64,000 nucleotides of DNA from Chitinophaga varians (lineage in GTDB: Bacteria; Bacteroidota; Bacteroidia; Chitinophagales; Chitinophagaceae). Below the pieces are notes generated by a model. The model was given only the letters and a program-made list of their open reading frames with translations, made no database searches and was not told the DNA's origin. Below are positions 57,959 through 64,000 of this stretch, in pieces; the stretch's first letter is position 1, and every line of letters begins with the position of its first letter. The translations under genes were made by a program, and so were the position numbers. The stretch lies in assembly GCF_014529945.1 (NCBI RefSeq), contig NZ_JACVFB010000004.1:248001-312000 (forward strand). The letters are read 5' to 3'.

Positions 57959-60900
57959 ATGAAAAAATTATATATACTATTAAGCCTGCTGTGTGTGCTG
58001 ATAGTCACTCACCTGCGGGCGCAGGAAACCAGCGGACGGCTCGACGGGCGCGTGCTGGATGGGAAGGGACAGCCTGTTCCCGGTGTAACCGTACAGGCCA
58101 TACATACGCCTACGGGCACACGTTACGGTACCGTGGCCGGCAACGACGGCCGTTACCACCTGGCGGGCCTTCGTATCGGCGGACCTTATACCGTGCAGGC
58201 TTCCATGATGGGCATGGGAACACAGACGAGAGAAGGCTTGCAGATCAGACTGGGAGAACCTTTGCAGCTGGAACTAGTACTGGAAGACAAACAGAAACAA
58301 CTGTCGGAAGTAGTGGTGAAAGGCAGTAAAGTAGCCAAAGCCAATACCTATGGCGCCGGCCAGAACATCAGCAGCTCGCAGCTGAAAAATATGCCCACCA
58401 TCAACCGCAGCATACAGGATATGACGCGACTGGTGCCGCAGGCATCGAAAGATAACTCTTTCGGTGGTACGAACTTCCGCTATAATAACGTTACCCTCGA
58501 TGGCGCTGTCAACAATGACGCAATAGGCTTCAGTCCCTCTACCGGCGGTATCACCGGCACTTCCGGTATGCCCGGCGCCAGCACGCACACCAATCCGGTG
58601 TCTATGGACGCTATTGAGGACATGCAGGTATACCTGGCCCCGTTCGACGTGAAGATCGGTAACTTCACAGGCGGCAGCATCAACGCGGTTACCCGCAGCG
58701 GTACCAACACCTTCACCGGTTCCGTCTATGCTTTCGGCCGCAACGCCGCTATCACCGGCAAAGACAAAGCCGGTTCCCTCGGTAAAATGAACAGTGACTT
58801 CTACGATTACCAAATCGGCATACGACTGGGCTTTCCCATCATCAAAGACAAACTGTTCTTTTTTACCAATGAAGAATTTACCGGTCGCCGTGACCCTGCG
58901 CAGCTGCTGGCCGGCCAGCCAGAAACAGCGCAGATACTCAGTGTGAAAGACGAACAGGATATCCGCAACGCTACGCTGCAGCGCTATGGCCATGCGTTTG
59001 ATCCCGGCACCGGCGGCGCATTCAGCGCCAACAGCAACTCCCGGAAATTTTTCAATCGCCTCGACTGGAACATCAACGATAAACATCAGCTGTCTATCCG
59101 CAATAACACCATCTTCTCGGAGGCAATGATGATGGACCGTGACCAGGCCGATTTCCGCTTTACCAGCATGGCTTACAAACAGACCAACAATCAGACGTCC
59201 ACCGTGGCGGAACTGAAGTCCCGCTTCAGTCCCCAACTGGCCAACAGCCTGATCGTCGGTTTCACATCGGTAAAGGATAAACGTGATCCGCAATCCGATC
59301 CTGCCTTGCCGCAGGTGCAGATCATGGGCCGCACACCAGGTACTACCATCTACCTGGGAACAGACAGGGAGGCAGCTATCTTTAACATGCAGCAACGTAC
59401 CTGGGAAATCACCGACAACGTGACGCTCTATAAAGGAAAACATACTTTCCTGTTTGGTACGCACAATGAACTGTATCATATCAACTACGGCTTCGTAAAC
59501 AGCTGGAACGGCCGGGTGGATTATCTCAGCATAGATGACTATCTCCAAAATAATCCGTGGCGGGTAAGAGGCAGCTACAACTATACGGACAATAGCAGAG
59601 GTTACATCATGGACCATCCACAGTCCTTCAACCTCGATATGTTAAGCGCCTATGCGCAGGATGAAATTCAGCTGACAGACAAACTGAAAATCACACCGGG
59701 TATCAGGGCCGACTATACGTTGTTGCCCGAAAAACCCATCCTAAGTGATAAAACCCAAACCGCCATTCAGGACGGCTTTCTGGGCACTACCTACTATTAT
59801 ACACCGTTGAATCAGATCACCAATCATTATTTCAACAAGGTACAGATCTCTCCGCGCCTGGGTTTCCGGTACGACTGGATGGGCAACCAACGCCTGATTC
59901 TCCGGGGTGGTATCGGTATGTTCACCGGCAGAATTCCGCTGGCCTGGCTGGCATATGCTTACTATAATAATGGCGACACTTACGGCGCCTTCGATCAGAA
60001 AGCAGATCAGCAGGCTTTTGTAAAAGGCACTGATCCGCTGAAAGGAGGTAGTAATGGTATCGGTGGATTCATCGAACAAAACGGCGCTGTATTGAATAAC
60101 AAGAATACCGGTAAAACGCAGGTGGACGTGGTGGATAATAATTTCGTGATGCCGAAAGTGCTGCGTACCAGTCTGGCGGCCGATTACACTACGCTGTCAG
60201 GATACAGGTTTACTATAGAAGGCATCTATACCAGAAGCCTGAAAGATGTGATGTTCAGACAAGTGAATATCAAAGACGACCCACGTTATGATGGATATGA
60301 TGTGCATCAATCACAGCCTGTATTTGCTGGTAGTGTGGATCCCCGTTTTTCCAATGCTTATGAATTGAGCAATACCAATAAAGGTTACCGTTACAGCCTC
60401 ACCGGTAGTATCAACAGGAATTACGCATTCGGCTTAAATGCCGGGGCGTCTTATACCTATGGTGAATCAAAAGACGTGTCCAACGGTATCCGTAACTCCA
60501 TGGAGAGCAACTGGCAGCTGAACCAGGCGTTACATCCCAATAATCCGGACCTGGCTTATTCCAACTTCGATATCCGTCATCGTATAGTGGTGCACGTAGA
60601 TTACCGCAAGGCATGGGATAAAAAATGGACCAGCACTTTTTCCTTGTTTGTGAGCGCCCAATCCGGTTCTCCGTTTACTTATGGTATTGTGAACAACAGT
60701 ATCCAGGGGCTGCCGCAGCAGGTGAGCCTGGTATATATTCCACAGGCAGCAGAAGCGGCCCGTTATTTCCAGGACTATACAGATGCCGGTGGTAATGCCG
60801 TAACCGCTGCAGCGCAGGCAGAAGCCTTTAACCGCTATGTGGACGGGAATGCTTACCTGCGTAGCCGCCGGGGTAATTTCACCGAAAGGAATGCCGGCCG

Positions 60901-61219
60901 CACCCCATGGAACACACAGGCTGACTTCCACTTCGGGCAGGAGTATCATTTCTCCGACCGCCCGGGCAGCAGCTTCCTGACCTTTACGCTGGATGTGATG
61001 AACCTCACCAATCTGCTGAATAAAGACTGGGGCAGGGTGTATTTCTCTCCCAATACTTTCAACTCAACGGCCAGCGTGGGACTGACACCTTTTTATCCTG
61101 GCCGTCAGAGCAAGGAAAATTATCCGGTGTACATGTTTGCAGATCCGGGAAAACCTTATGCGGTTGATTTCTTTAACTCCCGCTACCAGCTGCAGTTAGG
61201 GATGAGGTATTCATTTTAG
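57959..61219 (+). CDS. TonB-dependent receptor, Oar-like, without an STN domain
   Basis: A 1086-residue outer-membrane protein. Signal peptide (LYILLSLLCVLIVTHLRAQ), carboxypeptidase-regulatory-like domain at about 28-112 (RVLDGKGQPVPGVTVQAI), and plug at about 115-240 (NISSSQLKNMPTINRSIQDM, GGTNFRYNNVTLDGAVNND, IEDMQVYLAPFDVKIGNFTG, INAVTRSGTNTFTGSVYAFG). The barrel ends LQLGMRYSF. The plug follows the Oar subfamily, in which members are involved in protein or large-ligand passage rather than SusC-type glycan uptake. It lacks an STN domain, so signalling to FecR would come from the first receptor of the locus. Confidence 0.93.
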   Translation: MKKLYILLSLLCVLIVTHLRAQETSGRLDGRVLDGKGQPVPGVTVQAIHTPTGTRYGTVAGNDGRYHLAGLRIGGPYTVQASMMGMGTQTREGLQIRLGEPLQLELVLEDKQKQLSEVVVKGSKVAKANTYGAGQNISSSQLKNMPTINRSIQDMTRLVPQASKDNSFGGTNFRYNNVTLDGAVNNDAIGFSPSTGGITGTSGMPGASTHTNPVSMDAIEDMQVYLAPFDVKIGNFTGGSINAVTRSGTNTFTGSVYAFGRNAAITGKDKAGSLGKMNSDFYDYQIGIRLGFPIIKDKLFFFTNEEFTGRRDPAQLLAGQPETAQILSVKDEQDIRNATLQRYGHAFDPGTGGAFSANSNSRKFFNRLDWNINDKHQLSIRNNTIFSEAMMMDRDQADFRFTSMAYKQTNNQTSTVAELKSRFSPQLANSLIVGFTSVKDKRDPQSDPALPQVQIMGRTPGTTIYLGTDREAAIFNMQQRTWEITDNVTLYKGKHTFLFGTHNELYHINYGFVNSWNGRVDYLSIDDYLQNNPWRVRGSYNYTDNSRGYIMDHPQSFNLDMLSAYAQDEIQLTDKLKITPGIRADYTLLPEKPILSDKTQTAIQDGFLGTTYYYTPLNQITNHYFNKVQISPRLGFRYDWMGNQRLILRGGIGMFTGRIPLAWLAYAYYNNGDTYGAFDQKADQQAFVKGTDPLKGGSNGIGGFIEQNGAVLNNKNTGKTQVDVVDNNFVMPKVLRTSLAADYTTLSGYRFTIEGIYTRSLKDVMFRQVNIKDDPRYDGYDVHQSQPVFAGSVDPRFSNAYELSNTNKGYRYSLTGSINRNYAFGLNAGASYTYGESKDVSNGIRNSMESNWQLNQALHPNNPDLAYSNFDIRHRIVVHVDYRKAWDKKWTSTFSLFVSAQSGSPFTYGIVNNSIQGLPQQVSLVYIPQAAEAARYFQDYTDAGGNAVTAAAQAEAFNRYVDGNAYLRSRRGNFTERNAGRTPWNTQADFHFGQEYHFSDRPGSSFLTFTLDVMNLTNLLNKDWGRVYFSPNTFNSTASVGLTPFYPGRQSKENYPVYMFADPGKPYAVDFFNSRYQLQLGMRYSF

Positions 61220-61244
61220 GTAAATCCATATCAAATTAAACGTG

Positions 61245-63422
61245 ATGAAACATTTTATATATTTTTTAGTAGGCACCGCCATCATGCTGGCCGCCTGCAA
61301 AAAAGACCACAAGGAGGTAGAGACGCCACTGACGGTTGCCGGCTTTATGCCGGGCAGTGGTAATCCGGGTACGGTGGTGACTATACGGGGAACAGGTTTC
61401 AGCCGTACGCTGGAGTCCAATGAGGTGGCTTTCAACGGAGCCGCCGCCCGCGTGATGAGTGCCAATGATTCCGTGCTGGTAGTACAGGCTCCTGATAAAG
61501 GCACTACCGGTCCGCTGACTGTGAAGAACGGTGACCGTACCATACAGGGCGGCACCTATACCTATCAGGCGCTGAGTGTGCATAACATTACCCCGGCTAA
61601 CGGTCCCGCCGGAACGAATATCTACATTTCCGGTGCTGGCTTTACCGCTACGGACGGTCCTGCAGAGGTGACTGTCAACGGGCATACGGCCATCATTGCC
61701 AATTCCAACGATACCTTGCTGGTAGCCATTGTACCGGCAGATGCCGGCGCAGGCCCGGTAGAAGTGAAAGTGAACGGTACCCATGCCACCGGCCCGAAAT
61801 TCAATTATCAATCTATCACACAAATCAAACCGGCAAAAGGTGGTGCTGGTACACAGGTGACAGTGACCGGTACCGGTTTCGACCAGGTAGCCACCAACAA
61901 TCAGGTGGCCTTTAATGGCGCCGTGGCCACCGTGGTGAGCGCCACCGCCACCTCCCTGGTGGTGATAGCGCCGGCTAATGTGAAAACCGGCCCCGTGTCG
62001 CTCACGATGAACGGGCAGAAAACCACCGGCCCTGTATTTACACAGGTACCGCCGCCTTCTATCAAAACGGTAGCGCCGCTGAGCGGTCCTATCGGCAGCA
62101 CCGTTACCATTCAGGGCGATGAGTTCAGCGATATCACGGATGAAGACTCCGTATTTATCAATGGTACGGCAACGACTATACTAAGCGCCACCAAAGGCCA
62201 GCTGGTCGTTACCGTTCCTCCCGGCACTGCCTCAGGCACACTTAAAGTGGTGGTGAACGGCCAGGAAGTAAATGGTCCGCGTTATACCGTGCAGGCACTG
62301 GGCATATCGCAGCTGCTGCCCGACAACGGCCTGCCAGGCACCGTGATCAAAATCAGGGGTACCGGCTTCGATCCGGTGGCGGCCAATAACAACGTGACCA
62401 TCAACGGACTGGCGCTGACGATCAATACCGCATCGGATACGGTGTTAACGGCTACCATACCTAACGGCATTACTACGGGTACGCTGCAGATCACCACCGG
62501 CAGCCTGTCGGCCACAGGTCCGCTGTTCCGCAGGGCAGGAGTGAGCCTGTTCTATAGTGGAACGATGGTAGTACCTAATCAACGAGGCATGGCCATCGAC
62601 AGCAAAGGGTATGTGTACCTGAGCGCCAACACTAAAATCTACAGAATTAATCCGGACGGTTCCGGCGGCACCGTCTTCGCAGGCGGCGATAATTCCGGTA
62701 ATACCAACGGCACCGGCGCAGCGGCGCAGTTCAATGGTATCTGCGGCCTCGCTTTTGATGCCAACGATAACCTGTATGTGGCTGATGGCTGGAACAACAG
62801 TGTGAGGAAGGTGACACAGGCAGGCGTGGTGACTACCTTCTATTCCGGTATCGAGAACCCGCCGCGTTATATTACGGTCGATCCGTCAGGTAATGTGTAC
62901 GTCGGTTCTGAATACAACGGTACCTATCGCATTTCTGCCGACGGGTCGCAGATCAAACAGCTGTCCAGAGGAGGCTTCTCTTCACCATTCACTTACGTGA
63001 ATGGAGCTGTGTTCTGGTCTAATACCGACGGAGGTGCTGTGTACCGCTACAACAGTGTTACCAGTGAGGTGGGCCTGTTTGCCGGTACGTTCTTCCAGTC
63101 GGGGTATGTGGACGGACCACGTGGCGTTGGTAAACTGGACGGACCGGGTACGCTGGTATTTGACCCGGTGAGCGGATTGATTTACGTGATCGATGGTAAC
63201 AATGCTTCTATCAGAAGTATCTCACCGGCAGATGGCACTATTAGCACCATCACCGGCTCCGGCGGAACCTATGAGCCATGGCATACCGGCAATAAGAACG
63301 GCACCTTACAGGAAGCGCTTATTTCACCGGCATCGGCTGGGTCTATGGCAGTAGACCGGCAGGGAAATATCTACTTCGTGGAAGATTTCCTGCATCAGAT
63401 CAGGAAAATAACGTTGCGCTAA
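61245..63422 (+). CDS. IPT/TIG and NHL-repeat lipoprotein
   Basis: About 725 residues from ATG 61245; the preceding in-frame GTG is not favoured. Lipoprotein signal HFIYFLVGTAIMLAACKKD (Cys about residue 17). Five IPT/TIG domains of about 80-85 residues follow, each opening with a phrase like GTVVTIRGTGFSRT, GTNIYISGAGF, GTQVTVTGTGFDQV, GSTVTIQGDEFSD and GTVIKIRGTGFDPV. From about residue 445 there is a six-bladed NHL-type propeller (GMAIDSKGYVYLSANTKIYR, GLAFDANDNLYVADGWNNSV, NIYFVEDFLHQIRKITLR). The architecture is common among Bacteroidota surface lipoproteins and suits carbohydrate or protein binding. It ends the locus before a terminator. Confidence 0.92.
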   Translation: MKHFIYFLVGTAIMLAACKKDHKEVETPLTVAGFMPGSGNPGTVVTIRGTGFSRTLESNEVAFNGAAARVMSANDSVLVVQAPDKGTTGPLTVKNGDRTIQGGTYTYQALSVHNITPANGPAGTNIYISGAGFTATDGPAEVTVNGHTAIIANSNDTLLVAIVPADAGAGPVEVKVNGTHATGPKFNYQSITQIKPAKGGAGTQVTVTGTGFDQVATNNQVAFNGAVATVVSATATSLVVIAPANVKTGPVSLTMNGQKTTGPVFTQVPPPSIKTVAPLSGPIGSTVTIQGDEFSDITDEDSVFINGTATTILSATKGQLVVTVPPGTASGTLKVVVNGQEVNGPRYTVQALGISQLLPDNGLPGTVIKIRGTGFDPVAANNNVTINGLALTINTASDTVLTATIPNGITTGTLQITTGSLSATGPLFRRAGVSLFYSGTMVVPNQRGMAIDSKGYVYLSANTKIYRINPDGSGGTVFAGGDNSGNTNGTGAAAQFNGICGLAFDANDNLYVADGWNNSVRKVTQAGVVTTFYSGIENPPRYITVDPSGNVYVGSEYNGTYRISADGSQIKQLSRGGFSSPFTYVNGAVFWSNTDGGAVYRYNSVTSEVGLFAGTFFQSGYVDGPRGVGKLDGPGTLVFDPVSGLIYVIDGNNASIRSISPADGTISTITGSGGTYEPWHTGNKNGTLQEALISPASAGSMAVDRQGNIYFVEDFLHQIRKITLR

Positions 63423-63440
63423 GAATAGCTTTGTGCAGTG

Positions 63441-63477
63441 AAAAGGCTCGTTTGTCTACGGATGAACGGGCCTTTTT
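63441..63477 (+). terminator. Rho-independent terminator after the IPT/NHL gene
   Basis: A 12-bp stem with one G-U pair (63441-63452 with 63465-63476), a 12-base loop and a T run (63473-63477) that overlaps the right arm. It marks the end of the 17-kb plus-strand locus. Confidence 0.85.
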
Positions 63478-63488
63478 AGGCAATGAAA

Positions 63489-63514
63489 ATCCGCTCCGGC
63501 AAGCCAGAGCGGAT
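63489..63514 (-). terminator. Terminator for the minus-strand metallopeptidase gene
   Basis: ATCCGCTC/GAGCGGAT (63489-63496 with 63507-63514), a perfect 8-bp stem with a 10-base loop. On the minus strand it is followed by TTTT. It lies 70 bases past the stop codon at 63584. The intervening bases show nothing else. Confidence 0.75.
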
Positions 63515-63583
63515 ACCTGTTATATTCAGATCATTTCAGATTGTGGATCTAGTAACGTTGTTTGTCTTTTTCAGACAAGGTCT

Positions 63584-64000
63584 TTAGTACAACCACTGTG
63601 CGGCTATCTTGTCATAGTTAGACAGTACAGTAGCGCCTGAATTACACTGACCTGCATTCATCAGAGAATTGGCGTCAGTAACAGGTGTGCCGGGGATTTG
63701 CATACCACCGGTTTGATTGGTGTGCATGATGGAAATATTATGTCCTATTTCATGCGTAATCGTGCGTTGACGTTGGGCAAAACTGTTGCCGGCAATATAT
63801 GCCTTGTTGATCTGAATGAGATTACCTGCCTTACCACCGGAAGGGAAGGTACCCTGTCCGCAGATACCTGCACCAAGATTGGTATCCTTGATGAGGATGT
63901 CGTAGGATGTACCGGTAACGACGCTGATGTTTAAGGCAATAGCACCACCAATAGTGTTCCACTGGTTAATGGCAGAATTGATTTCCGGCATCATCGAAGT
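63584..64000 (-). CDS. M57-type (HEIGH) metallopeptidase, C-terminal part cut by the window edge
   Basis: At least 139 residues with the start beyond the right edge; the frame stays open through position 64000. The zinc motif HEIGHNISIMHT gives the HExxH with a third histidine six residues on, as in metzincin-like peptidases of the M57 (dual-action HEIGH) group. Landmarks around it are AINQWNTIGGAIAL, GKAGNLIQINKAYI and NYDKIAAQWLY at the end. It is probably secreted, but the signal sequence is not visible. It is convergent with the surface-lipoprotein locus and separated from it by two terminators. Confidence 0.85.
   Translation of the reverse strand, partial: TSMMPEINSAINQWNTIGGAIALNISVVTGTSYDILIKDTNLGAGICGQGTFPSGGKAGNLIQINKAYIAGNSFAQRQRTITHEIGHNISIMHTNQTGGMQIPGTPVTDANSLMNAGQCNSGATVLSNYDKIAAQWLY

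Noticed and set aside
58274..59617. A 447-codon open frame on the minus strand opposite the Oar-like receptor
   Set aside because: Antisense to a receptor with continuous plug and barrel motifs; no start context, domain or promoter.
61621..62520. A tandem DNA repeat in the IPT/TIG gene
   Set aside because: The periodicity is at protein level (repeated domains of about 80-85 residues); the nucleotide sequences of the units have diverged too far to be a DNA repeat.
46482..63422. A polysaccharide utilisation locus
   Set aside because: The sigma/FecR/receptor start is suggestive, but no SusD, glycoside hydrolase, lyase or carbohydrate esterase is present.

Overview
The window reads as chromosomal DNA of a Bacteroidota bacterium, most likely a Chitinophagaceae (Chitinophaga-like) species. 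The evidence is lineage-typical content: sigma-70/FecR/TonB-dependent receptor sets, DUF4397, fasciclin and IPT/NHL lipoproteins with CKK-type lipoboxes, a secreted protein with the GIGT..P repeat/coiled-coil end, LytS/LytTR two-component genes, and TAnnTTTG promoter elements in front of many transcription units. No rRNA, tRNA, CRISPR array, transposase or prophage was found. No gene-free stretch exceeds 300 bases.

Layout. 1-2517 (minus): a ba3-like cytochrome c oxidase operon (subunit IIa-like, II with CuA, I) followed by a SCO assembly factor cut by the window edge. 2643-5154 (minus): oleate hydratase followed by a 3-hydroxyacyl-CoA dehydrogenase. 5224-24177: mixed housekeeping and accessory genes: GNAT, BCP-type peroxiredoxin, NUDIX, Crp/Fnr regulator, methyltransferase, MFS/AraC divergent pair, metallophosphoesterase, DUF1080 and MG2-like secreted proteins, a sigma factor with a membrane-protein partner, NlpE-like lipoprotein, SMR transporter, exonuclease III, thioredoxin-like protein, nucleosidase, DinB-SRPBCC fusion, HxlR/monooxygenase divergent pair, cytochrome c and AsnA. 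24237-35832: an assimilatory nitrate/nitrite cluster. SUMT (cobA, siroheme) is divergent from nirB-nirD-porin-narK-nitrate reductase-rubredoxin protein. The nitrate reductase is a single-chain fusion of molybdenum catalytic and NirB-like FAD reductase parts. The last gene joins a siroheme-reductase-like scaffold without the cluster cysteines to a rubredoxin. 35891-46318: alpha/beta hydrolase, LytS/LytTR pair, class A beta-lactamase-like hydrolase, lipoprotein cytochrome c, a second HxlR regulator divergent from an SDR, a second Crp/Fnr regulator with an AhpD-like protein, a polysaccharide deacetylase and a Rossmann-fold reductase.

46458-63422 (plus) is the most distinctive block: ECF sigma factor, FecR anti-sigma factor, a TonB-dependent receptor with an STN signalling domain, two DUF4397-type lipoproteins, three consecutive two-domain fasciclin lipoproteins, an Oar-like TonB-dependent receptor and an IPT/TIG-NHL lipoprotein. 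It has no SusD homologue and no degradative enzyme. I infer a cell-surface signalling, transport or adhesion system controlled by the sigma/FecR pair. A truncated M57-type metallopeptidase closes the window on the minus strand.

All family assignments come from reading motifs by eye; no database search was run.
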